The notes below the pieces were generated by a model, which saw only the letters and a program-made list of their open reading frames with translations, searched no databases and was not told where the DNA came from. A stretch of DNA of 64,000 bases from Pomacea canaliculata (lineage: Eukaryota; Mollusca; Gastropoda; Architaenioglossa; Ampullariidae). The stretch covers positions 23,090,449 to 23,154,448 of the forward strand of contig NC_037590.1 in the NCBI RefSeq assembly GCF_003073045.1, given 5' to 3'. Numbering within the stretch: the first letter of the stretch is position 1; each line of letters opens with the position of its first letter. The translations under genes and the position numbers were made by a program. Shown here one piece after another: positions 50,771 to 61,587 of the stretch.

Positions 50771-52167
50771 TCAAGACACTGATGGCAAGTTGTCTTGCCC
50801 TCGTGCTCGAAACATGGTCGTAAATGCTTGCCTAAAGTCTTTGTTGCAAAAACCATACACGAAAAAATTCATACCAGAGTTCAAAAGCCCAAGCAAAGTC
50901 AGGACATTGTACGCATCGTCGCTGACTGTAATGTAATGATTCACTATGGTGGCTATCACGCGGGGGGACCAGCAGCATACGAAGATTCCGAACACAGAGA
51001 TGAAGAGTATAACTGCACGGTACTGCCGTCGGGTGAAGCCCTTTGTTGAATGTAATGCTCCACTCGAAGCTGGCCTTGGGTGAAAAGGAGAGTCTGACAC
51101 TGAGGGTGATGGACCGACCTTCTGCTTCGCCTTGGCCAGACGGATGACAAGAGTGTAGAGAACGGCAGTCAGCATTGCGCACGAGAAGAAAAAATTGGCA
51201 AAAATATGCCATCAAAGGAAAATAAGAGAACCTTAGTAGAATCGCACTCACTGTCGTACTTGAATCTGAAATGAGAACGTTGACGTCAGTCTGTTGCTAA
51301 ATCCGTTTAGTATGCCAAAACGAGGTTAGTATAATGAGTATAATGTTTCAATGGTAACATCGACATTGCCTCAACTTTTCTAAGCCCAGAGAATTACAAA
51401 CTTATTAATTATTAACTATTGCCTATTTTATACCTATTATTGTTGATTACTTCTTTGAGACAAATTCTCATGCGTTCGTTTGTAAGAGATGGTGAACTTA
51501 AGCTTAATACCCCTAGCCACTTTCGTAAGTGAATGACAGACCCACAAACACACATACATCAGACCACTCGATATTCCTCAAAACTACATTCTTCATTATT
51601 GATAACACTGTCTATAATGACGCATGAGACAAAAAAATACTCGAAAACTGATAGCGCCATCTCGTCGTCCACCTATTACCTGTTGGCATAGAGAGGCACT
51701 GAACCCATGAGCACGGCAAGACTCCAGCAGACGGCAACAACGCCTCTGACCACATCACGCGTGACCACCCGTTCGTACCAGAAGGGCCTGGTGATGAAGA
51801 TATAGCGGTCAGTAGCTATCAGCGCCATGTTGATGGCGGAGCAGAGGCAGGACGCGTACAAACCAGCGAAGAGCAGCAGGCAGGCGTACTTGGCGTTGTT
51901 GAAGGCGTTCTTGATGGGGGCCAGAAAGAACAAGGCCAGCACCGGCATCAGCAGCCCCACCAGCAGGTCAGCCGCGGCCAGTGACATGACGTACATGTTG
52001 GGCAGCGTGTGCAGGCGTGGGGAACGGATGATGGCGGCGATGGTCAATGCGTTTCCTGCGCAGATCAGCAGCGACAACAGGATCGTCGTGACGGACAGAG
52101 CAACGTCAGCGGCCGTTATCTCCTCGCTCGTCTCATTTACCTGAGACCTCTCTTCCGTCAAGTTCAT
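50771..52167 (-). CDS. Rhodopsin-like (class A) GPCR, two coding exons
   Basis: This is a paralogue of the receptor at 47844-48887 on the opposite strand. Coding exons are 52167-51680 and 51265-50771, joined in phase across a ~410-bp GT-AG intron in extracellular loop 2. The start ATG at 52167 gives MNLTEERSQVNETSEE, with two N-glycosylation sites. Landmarks: GNALT (TM1), SLAAADLLVGL (TM2), TDRYIF (DRY), a loop-2 cysteine in FKYDSECDS, CCWSP (TM6) and NSGMNFFVYGF (TM7, again without the NPxxY proline). In TM5 the frame changes at a T5 run (51200-51204). With one more T the segment would read through GIFFANFFFSCAMLTAVLY, a good TM5, so this is either a consensus error or a very recent disabling change. 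The rest is intact. Ligand unknown. Confidence 0.8.
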
Positions 52168-55100
52168 CGTTTGTCCATACAAGTGAGTAATCCTGGTAGT
52201 GGGCTGACTGATAATGAGCAACACTTTTTTTCCCAGGCACTAATCTTTCGATCTGCATGCTGAGCAGCAACACGTAATCATCGTGAAAAGTTCGTTCTGC
52301 ACAGCATCGTGTGATCAACACCACAGTCTAACATCGAAACCATTAACAGTTTAGATGCTAGGAGATGAACTTTCAAGAAATGGCAAATCTTGTCTTGCTA
52401 CATCCTCTTGGTGTGCATTCCAGTGAAGGGATGGATTCCGGATACTTTAGTATCAGCACAAGAGTCATAATTAAGTTGCATGCAGCGAATCGCGATTTCA
52501 TTTCAGCTCACGGAACTGAAGGCAGAAAGCAGTGGCGAGGCAGCCATGAGGTTATTTGCGATGATATTTCAAACAAAGTGACTTCTCCAAGGCGCAAACT
52601 CTGCACGCAGACAATAATATACTTGTCTGCTCGGACATGTGGTGCACCAAGAGGCAGGAAAACCGAAACAAACTGTCCTTTGTTCTCGCTTTCTTGCACA
52701 TTGGAAAATGCACGTCGGCAAAAATCAGAAAACGAAACATTCAGCGTCGGTGGATCTCCAGTCCTGACCGAGCCAATCGGCAGTGATTATTAAATGAGGA
52801 TATGTCTCATCATCGTCTCATCCCTAAGCTTCGATCGTAGCTTTTATAGGACCCTGAGGTCCGAGCGTTGCTATTGTGACCAACCTGCCGGCGACTGTCA
52901 TGACACATGACATAGGCGGATGCTATTAGATAAATTTAGAACATGATATTAATGTTGTGATTATTTCTGGGTGATTTTAAAAATATCTACTTCCTGTAGA
53001 GCACGATGTCACTGGTCGAGTGGCAGTTCTGAATAACCAGACCTACAGCCGTATGCGTCAGGAAATCTGCATCTGCTTTGTTATCAATTTACCCCGACAA
53101 CTGGACAGTAGCCCTAGTGACGTGTCTTAAACTGGTGCCACCTAGTCGGCACTTTAACCACAATCCATAGGCTCAGTTTATCTACAAAGTCGCTGTTATT
53201 TTCAGTGTATCGTTTGAAGGACCGGTCTTTTCTTCACGAGAAGCAGTTAAAAACGCATAGATGAAAATCAAAATAAATCTTACTCTACTTTCAAGGCGGC
53301 GATGAAATGAGAAATAGTTATACTCGTGGCAATTGTTGATGGTAACCACCACTTTATGTCACAATTTCATTTGTTCAGCCGGATCTAAGGCGGGTGATGG
53401 TGTGGAGGAAGAGAAGACCGGTATTCTTGAAGACGTCATCCTAAGCAAAAGGAAAACATGAGAGAGTTGTATGAAAACTGTCATATCCTGTTGGACTGCG
53501 CTTTCGGTTAGATAAGGAATATTCATATGTTCCTCGAAGTGATGCAGAGTAAAATATTATGAAACAGTGTGGCACTACTTGGTTTTTGAAAACTGGTGGA
53601 CCAACCACGCCCTAGCAGTCTAGACATTCGAGTGTCTGGCCTGTATTTGTTTGTCGTTGATCAAGCACACGTGTGCCACTATCATCAGTACCAGAGACGG
53701 AACTTCACTCACAGCACTGCTTCCTACTTAGATCACATGACAACCATTGAATTTCAGCGGTGTTCTCTCGTAATAGAGTTGATTGTATATATATATACTA
53801 TTCCAATCCCAAAAGTTGGGAAATTAGATGCACTTGATGACTTTATTTCTCCTTTCTTCGTCTACACACTTACCGATGTTCAACTGCTTGAAAGGTGCGG
53901 TGGAATGAGAAAATATTTGTGTGTCCGGAGACTTTTTTTTTCATGGCAACGAAGACCGTACACAAAAATGCCGTTTGTGAGAGAGGAAGGGGAAAAACGG
54001 ATCCGTAGCAAACGGGGAAATAACAGACCGTTTTATCATGTTGTGATGCAGTTAGACGGGTAGCATACATTCTCCTCAAAGTCTCGGCAGGATGTACCTA
54101 TACATGGCATCACGTCGCCTCACGCACAACGCTCGCCATCTGTTTTAAAATAGTTAACAGTCGTAGTTAGCATGACAGAACAAAGGGAGAGAAAAACAGG
54201 AAATCAGCACTAATTAAACTCCCAATATCCCCAAAAGGCATGCCATGGATGTCATTCTATTTTATCCGCATTGCTATGGCAACAGCGGCGTGTGTTTACC
54301 TATCGCGTGGAATTGGAATAACATGTTTGTTGATACAATGTGACGGTCTTCTGAAGATTAATGAGACATTTTTGCGTGTGCCACTGAAAACAATCGCCTA
54401 TTGAATTTCCCACTCGAGTGCCGCTGATCATATCTCACTGCAATAATGTGCCAGTGCTCTCCTCTGGGATAGACGGCGGTGGAATATGCTCCCACCTCTG
54501 CGCTGTCTTCACCTTCTGACCACTGGCCTCTTCACCCGACCTTCACGCTCCACTCCCCCCAAACACACCCGCGCACCTTCATCCTGTTCGCTAGTCGACC
54601 CCTCCCGCTCTCCTTAGGTCACGGGGTTATTTGTTACCCGGCCAGTAATTATCCCCCATCGCCAGCCTGTGCCTTCCCTGTGTGTGTGTTTGTGATTGTG
54701 AGTGTCCATCTTCCATCCTACTTATATGCGATGTCCCATACTACCATACCTCTAGGTTGACATAATACAGATGATGATTGTTACGACTTGACTTACAAAC
54801 ACATACATACGCAGTAGTGGAAGACTTTCCAAGATAAAAGTTCTAATCGTCATGGCCCAATATAGATTATATTGGATATTGTACCACATGGTGCAGTGCG
54901 TATCACTCAGAATTTTACTGCCATGCCAGTTTTTGTATCCAGCGAAGAAACGAAATTTTCAAAGATGAAATCAATTGGAAATTGTTTCTGGATCTGAGTA
55001 TCTGTGGCGTTTATATAAACAAATCTCTCTTTCCGCAGAGAACTGAACGCTTACTCACTGTACTCCATGTAAACAATGCTTGGGAGTAGCCTCCCCTGAT

Positions 55101-55202
55101 TCTTGCTTGTATCTCTCCGAACCATGGTTGTAGAATTTTAACCGACAAATTGGTCTTAATGCAAACGTAAAATCTTTATGTCGATTACTTCTTGAAGACC
55201 TC
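52168..55202. other. Intergenic between GPCR and phosphatase genes
   Basis: Two longer open frames (52365-52793 with an ATG; 53596-54063 without) have no recognisable domain or family resemblance. No repeats identified. It must hold the promoters of the divergently placed receptor (minus) and phosphatase (plus). Confidence 0.45.
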
Positions 55203-57308
55203 ATGTTTACTTTAAGACTACAGAGAGGCTGGAAGGGGAGAGTAGTTTCAGTCTGCAAGTGTTTATTTTAAAGCAAGGGAGCCAAACACGAAGCAGTGTC
55301 GAGCTTGTCAGAAGTTCGGAGATAGTGGTCGACGAAGCTTTCACGTAACATCATCATACTGGAGCATTTTGTCTGATCCGGAGAATAAAGGGCATCAACA
55401 GAGAGGGGTGAATTTCGATACACTTGGGTCATGGAACAACCGTCTCACCTTGCCTATTCTGGTGGAACAAAGCATCAAAAAAGGCAAGCTCATTCCAAAG
55501 ATTCCCCTCGAAGAAGTGGGGACAGCATCTTTGATCGGTAGACGGAGGATGAATGAAGACCGAATGGTCGTGAAGGAGTTGACCGAGCAACTGATTTACA
55601 TCGGAATCTTCGATGGACACTGCACCTCCTTTGCAGCTGACTATGTGCTGGAGTACCTCGAGCACCACATAAACTACTGGCTAAGTCGTACCGATAAGCT
55701 GGAGACAGTTCTGTACAAGAGTTTTGTAGAAGTCCATAATGTCCTCGCCAGACATCTCGCATTTTACTTCATGAGTAAGTATTAAGATGTGAATCATTAA
55801 ATCTAATTATGCACAAATCTGGACAGTCCATAGCTCTTTTATTCATTGCACACTTGTTTGTGTCATTTTTTTAATGCACTTTGTAACTCCTTTTTTTCCA
55901 TCCAGACTCAGAAGTTTTCATGACAGGGACAACAGCTACAGTATGCTTGATACGTGACAGCTCAGAAATGGTTGTTGGCCATGTAGGAGATAGTCGAGCA
56001 GTCCTGTGCCGAAAAGGAAGTTCTGTGCGGCTTTCAGTTGATCATGATCCAGATGACCCAGATGAGAATCAGAGAGTTACTAAGAAGGGTGGTCGAATCA
56101 TTCAAAACAGTCAGGGAATCTCCCAGGTGAGCAATATCAAGTCACAAGATGTTTCCTTAAAGCTTTCTCAGCTACATTTTCATGTGTATGCTGTATGAGA
56201 GGTTTTCATTAAATGGGGAAAATGTTTACATTCTCGTCACTTGACAAGCTGCTGATAGGCAGCCTGATGCTTAAGGGTAGAGTTTTCTTGATTTTTGTGG
56301 TTATCACATGTCATGAAATTAGATTATTTGTTGGTGGGGGTGGAGTTGGGAAGTTGCAGGGAGATCTCTAGGAAATCTATGGAAGTATATATTTCATTTT
56401 GCACAGTAACTAATGTTTGAGCATTTTTCATCCTGCTTAGGTGAATGGTCGTCTAGGAATGACTCGAAGCATTGGGGACACTGAATTCAAAGGATATGGT
56501 GTTGTTGCTGAACCATATATTCGATCTCTGGAGGTAAACATTGTGCCTGAATCTGAGTTTATTGCTAAATTCAAGCCAACATAGCCATAACATTTTGACA
56601 GCACCAGAGTTTGTCTATGATGCATAAAGAGTCAAAGTGTATCACTACACGTTTCTGGCACAAGAATGTTTTAAGCTGGGGACTGGTTCTATCATAATCT
56701 GTTACGGCTATTTACTCTCAGTCCATGAAATTAATTTAGCAAGGTTAACAGTAGAAGTGCCAAATTTTTTTAATTAAATACAAGAATGTTTGACTACTAT
56801 GACATATCTGTAAATACTTGAGAGAGAATTTTTTGTGAAATGAGTTTCAGTTTATGCAAGACTCTTGAATTTTTTTAAGGTTATTTCCAAATTTAACAGA
56901 GGGTGTGAGATTTTTGAAACTATTCACTCCAGCTATTTTGAGAGATGTGTGGTTAAATGTGAAGGTTCAGTAGGAGCCTAATCAAACATTTTTTTTTTTT
57001 AGTCAAAACATATATATGATTTAGTGATGTCTATGTTTCAGATCAAACATGGGTATGATGCCTTTCTGGTTCTTGCAACAGATGGCTTAAGTTTTGTTTT
57101 GAGTGACAATGAGATGGTGAACATCATCAGCAGCTGCCAGACTCCAGATGAAGCTGCACATCTCCTTGCAGACCAAGCTTTGCATTTTGGGTCAGAGGAC
57201 AATTGTTCTGTCATAGTTGTGCCCTTTGGAGCCTGGGGAAAATACATTGCAGCTGCAAGTTCATTGCAATACAGATTTGGCCGCAATTTGTTCAGCAAAA
57301 GAGATTGA
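55203..57308 (+). CDS. PPM1K: Mitochondrial PP2C-type phosphatase, PPM1K-like
   Basis: PPM1K is a metal-dependent Ser/Thr phosphatase of the mitochondrial matrix that activates branched-chain ketoacid dehydrogenase. Exons: 55203-55774, 55906-56126, 56441-56533, 57042-57308. The last three and most of the first chain in phase. The ATG at 55203 gives MFTLRLQRGWKGRVVSVCK, an arginine-rich import-type N-terminus, but it reaches the catalytic frame only if the T4 run at 55266-55269 has one T too many. That gives 383 aa, close to human PPM1K (372). Motifs: RRRMNEDR, IFDGHC (metal ligand D near 137), GTTATV, VGHVGDSRAVLCR, GRLGMTRSIGD, LATDGLSF (D near 309), SEDNCSVIVVPFGAWGKY (D near 348). The tail VPFGAWGKY and the pre-domain NRLTLPILVEQSIKKGKLIP are PPM1K-specific. 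DGHGG of the family is DGHCT here. A poly(A) signal lies at 57709-57714. Confidence 0.9.
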
Positions 57309-58999
57309 CTTCTTGCACCAGCTGTGACTGCTGGCTAGACTTTTAACCAGTTTCACTGTATGCAATATTGTTTGAGCAATGCGTAGAGGTTTAATAATTT
57401 AATGTGATTTATATAGCTCAATTCCCCACACAAAGACAAGCAGAATGGGCTGTACAAGATATAAGGGGCAGTAGGTAATGGTGACACATGAGTGAGGAGG
57501 GCATCACAATCACTAGAAACTATACTAACTCGTGAGTTAAATCTGTACACCAGAGAGCAGACAGAGAAAATGCTTTAACTTCTGCTGACTTTGTGATTTA
57601 AAAAAATTTGGTTACTCCAATACAACACTTTGTCAAAAGGTTTATTTCCTTTTTTGGTTGTTGATTCGACCTTATAATCAATGTGAATTTCTCTGATAAT
57701 CTGTTGGCAATAAATTGTTATTCATGATATGAAGAGCATTTTTTTTGCATGAAAAGTGATGTCTAATATTGTCTTGAGTATATATATATATATCCTATTT
57801 AAAGCATGCAAATGTAATAATAAAGGTATATGCACTCATAAATCTACAAAACTCATCAAACCAAAGATCTATTCTTTAGGAAGAGAAAAAAAGAGAAGCT
57901 TAGAACTCTACAATGTTATAATGCTTATACATATATCTATTCAAAATTCTTTAGAGATTGAACATAAATCCTTGTGACTACACTGAATTCTGTGTTAAAG
58001 CATATACGTAGTTACAAAACTTGCTAAATTACAGTAAAAAAAATGGATTACAAGATAAGCAATCCTTTTATTTTTTTTTTGCCCTCGGTATAGGCTGGAT
58101 GTGCAAGTAAATGATGCATGTGATGAAAATGATGATATGAAAAGGCAATTAAAACAAATGACATAGTGATAAATAATGCTCACTTAGCTGAGTTCTATTT
58201 AATTGTCAACTTTCACAGTTCATTTTCAATACCGCAATATTTTCTCTGCATAAATCCATTTGTGTGCATCTATACTTTTATCTCACGCATATACACAACA
58301 TTCTTCTTACCTGTACGACTTTTCTTTTTCCCAAGAGGCTTATATATATATACACCATCCCATATTTTTGTTTCTGAGATTTCTATAGCTTGTCCTCGAA
58401 ACTGCACCAACAACTCTTTAATATTTAATTATATAATATTTTCGAAGAAGTTTTGTTTTCTTATGTTAGAAATGATTTTTATGAGTTAAGAATACCACTC
58501 CAGAGAGGTGCTACCCTACTAGAGAAAATGTTTTTTCGAGTATTTGTGCGTCGACATTAATTATAAATTTTGTTAAAAGTCTTCCTTTTGCTATACCTGG
58601 GGTTAATAATTACAAAGGTGTTAATGACAATACCTTCAAGATATATACTTTTGGATGAGACCTCTGAAGCATCTCGCCTTAAGAGATAGCAATATTGATG
58701 CTATAAGACTTTTCTTGTATGTCAATCCTTTTACAGTCTGGTGGCTTGTCTCTGAACCCTTCCTATGGCATTGGTAGCTGTCTCTACATACATAGTCCAG
58801 AATTAATATTGTTGTCTCAACAGCTAGGGTAGTCAACAGTTTGCAGTGTCGTTAATAAGCTTAAGTATCTTTGAAAAGAGTTTGAGAAACGTTTTCTTTT
58901 TCCTTGTTTGATTACGAAAGCATCTGCCGAGGGATACATCACAAACTTCGGTTAAAACATAGTGAAGCTGAGAGTTGTCTCCCATTGCTAGTGTCGTGG
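57309..58999. other. Intergenic, AT-rich
   Basis: PPM1K 3' UTR up to the AATAAA at 57709-57714, then AT-rich sequence with short (TA)n tracts near 57780 and 58341. No coding region recognised. Confidence 0.5.
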
Positions 59000-59007
59000 G
59001 ATTTCAA

Positions 59008-59021
59008 GCGTGCCTGGCAAC
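59008..59021 (+). promoter_or_regulatory. RFX X-box-like site
   Basis: GCGTGCCTGGCAAC has a perfect right half (GGCAAC) and a near-perfect left half of the RFX X-box palindrome (GTTGCC..GGCAAC). It lies about 580 bp upstream of the start codon of the small gene at 59598. X-boxes mark many cilium genes. Confidence 0.35.
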
Positions 59022-59597
59022 TATCTGCGTTTGCTTCCACCCCACCAACCAACCGCACGGGGGAAAAAACTCAAAAGAATACAGCTCGACAGGATTTTCC
59101 TCTCCGCGCCTTGTCGCAGTCAGTAAGTTTATTTAACGTGGAAAACGCCTTATATATATATTAGGGAGAAGTAAATTAAGTACGTGAGTTTATGTTTAAC
59201 ATGCACTATATCAGCTAATATTATTTTAGCGTTGCCATTGTGCTGGTTATCGTCAGGATGCAACACAATTTGATAATCACGGTAAAAAAAAATTTTTGGT
59301 CAGTTTTCATACAAACAGTCTGAAATTAAAATGGCGATTCTTCTGCTGCGATCGCATAGAGGGCTTCTATACAACTGCGCGCAATGAAAATATAATTATA
59401 TATATATGAACACTCACAGATTTCGCGTTTTGAAGTATTTGCTAACCAAAATCTGCAGGAACGGTACATTCGAAAACATGAGAAAAACCCAAAGCAATAT
59501 TTTTCCAGATTTGAATATATTAACATATTTTAAACTCAACTTCATTATGCATAGTATGCTATATATTGATCACATATTCTTTACAAAGGTTAGGACA

Positions 59598-61350
59598 ATG
59601 GCATCCACCAGAATCAATGAGCACATGGAAGCATGCCGTAAACAGCGGGTCATCGACAAGAAAGCTTATTATGATAAGTATGTTGGGGTAAGTGAATCAT
59701 GTTTGCAAAGCAGATTAAATAAGGTGCAGGCTATATGAAACTGTAGTATACATGCATATTTGTAGATGTGACTGCATGTATAACATATATTCACAACCTC
59801 AGCAAGTTGAATGGCATGTTTGCTCACATGTATAACTTATACTCTCGAGGAAATGTCCCTTGCTCATGTTTGGGAACAGGTACAAAATGCTTTGAGTGAT
59901 GTTCACTTGCTCTTTTTCCTCTCCCTTTCTCTCTCAATTATTACTTTCCCTCTCTAGCTTACTCAGTGTCACTGATACCCTCTCAAATTGATGCCATTTT
60001 CTGTGCGGTAGTGGCATATCACAATTTTTTCTGCATAGTATTTCATCTGGAGTCAGTGGTAAAATCTTAGAATAGAGAAAATAAGCATTAAACATGATTT
60101 TGGGCAACATACACAAACCAATAAGCCTAGAATTTGCCATAATCAATACGAATATTCCTGGCAAGTTTGGGGAGGATTAGAGAAATAGTGTGGATTAGCA
60201 TAAGCTTCAAGGGCCACCACAAACACTCATCTTCACTATTTATAAATACATCTGTGTATGTGCGAACTACACAGAGAAACAAAGAAGTGATCATCAAACA
60301 TGTCTCAATAGACCAGAGGAAATATTTCCTCTAGCTGATTTTTTGTTGCAAACTGTATAGCATGGTTATATGCCTGCTTAGCAGCTGTACATCAAAGTAC
60401 TTTTTCTTTGAACCCAAATCAGTTTCACTACATTAAGATGGTTGTTTTCAACCAGCTTTTATTGTTCATTTTTGTCAGTTATCCCCTGGTTGTACTTTTA
60501 GGAGCGAATGTATCCAGGTCTGGATAACAATCTACAGTATCATCCCACTAGTGACCCAGAGAGATCATATGACCTGACCCAAGAAAGGAGTTCTTATGGA
60601 GAAAACACCAGGCTTTCTAATGCTTATCCAAAAATACAGCAGAAACTATCAGATAGGTGAGGAATGGGTTTTTAATTGCTTTTCACTTTTGACAACAATG
60701 TGATGCAATATAATAGACGAAAGAAGGTTGAAGAAAGATTTTTTGTTCACTGTGCTACTGCAAAGTATGTCTATAAAGATGATAGTTAAATAGTTTTTGT
60801 TGGTTCTTGTGGAGTTAGAGGAGCCTTCTTCTTGTAAAGTGTGAGTGTGCACATGAATCCGAGAGAAAGGACTCCTCATTGCCACACTTGTGCTGTCATT
60901 GTGTGCCTTGGCAGCAGTTATATACAATATCATGTGAAAAATGAAATAAGTCATGTACAAACTATTCAGAGGTACCATATTTTTTTTAAATACAGTTAAT
61001 ATTTATTTCTCCACAGACAACATAAAGATCCAGGAGAGAAGTATGTTGTCTATTCGGCTAAGCTACCAAATCGTCTAACAGTGAGTCATATATTGTATGA
61101 GTACTAAAAGGTACAAGAAAAAGAAAAATTGTCATGTTCATCAACTATTTACTACCACTGTCATATCTGTATTAAATTTTGCCATTAGGCTTATATAGTT
61201 GTGACCACTATCACTATACATTCCTATAACTACAAAAGACTTCACTAGGGTAACATGGCAAATATCTATTGTTTGTGCATTTTCTTAGCTTCAAATTTCT
61301 GTTTCTTTCCCCTTATGTTTCAGTCCATCAACTATAAGCAGCAGTACTAA
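59598..61350 (+). CDS. Small conserved-looking protein, 111 aa
   Basis: Four exons join in phase: 59598-59687 (after an acceptor near 59589), 60502-60656, 61017-61080, 61324-61350. They total 336 nt, 111 aa. The protein starts MASTRINEHMEACRKQR and contains VIDKKAYYDKYVGERMYPG, NNLQYHPTSDPERSYDL, SYGENTRLSNAYPKIQQK and DPGEKYVVYSAKLPNRL, and ends SINYKQQY. It is rich in tyrosine, polar and charged, with no signal peptide or membrane segment. I do not recognise the family. The size, tyrosine-rich short motifs and upstream X-box-like site would suit a ciliary or flagellar microtubule-associated protein, but that is inference. Its last exon has a second copy at 61560-61586. Confidence 0.7.
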
Positions 61351-61587
61351 AAGGTACAAGAAAAAGAAAAACTGTCATGTTCATCAACTATTTACTACCA
61401 CTGTCATATCTGTATTAAATTTTGCCATTAGGCTTATAGTTGTGACCAGTATCACTATACATTCCTATAACTACAAAAGACTTCACTAGGGTAACATGCA
61501 AATATCTCTATTGTTTGTGCATTTTCCTGTGCTTCAAATTTCTTTTTCTTGTGTTTCAGTCCACCAACTATAAGCAGCAGTGGTGAT
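61100..61587 (+). repeat. Tandem duplication of intron plus last exon
   Basis: Two ~242-bp units (about 61100-61343 and 61343-61587) both begin AGTACTAAAAGGTACAAG and run through TTTACTACCACTGTCATATC and GACTTCACTAGGGTAACATG to the terminal exon. They differ by a few substitutions and small indels, so the duplication looks recent in evolutionary terms. Confidence 0.9.
61560..61586 (+). CDS. Alternative last exon of the small gene
   Basis: After the acceptor TTGTGTTTCAG the exon encodes STNYKQQW and stop, against SINYKQQY and stop at 61324-61350. Both start in the same phase after the exon ending at 61080 and both are 27 bp. Skipping the first copy would give a protein differing only at two residues of the extreme C-terminus. 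Confidence 0.6.
   Translation, partial: STNYKQQW

Noticed and set aside
52365-52793. 142-codon open frame with ATG, upstream of the minus-strand GPCR
   Set aside because: No domain, no family resemblance, no splice or promoter context; it probably reads through the receptor's 5' flank by chance.
53596-54063. 155-codon open frame
   Set aside because: It lacks a proper ATG start (opens at GTG) and shows no recognisable motif.
59406-59738. 110-codon frame continuing upstream of the small gene's first exon
   Set aside because: The part before 59590 is AT-rich with a splice-acceptor at its end (TTTACAAAG), so the ATG at 59598 after splicing is preferred.
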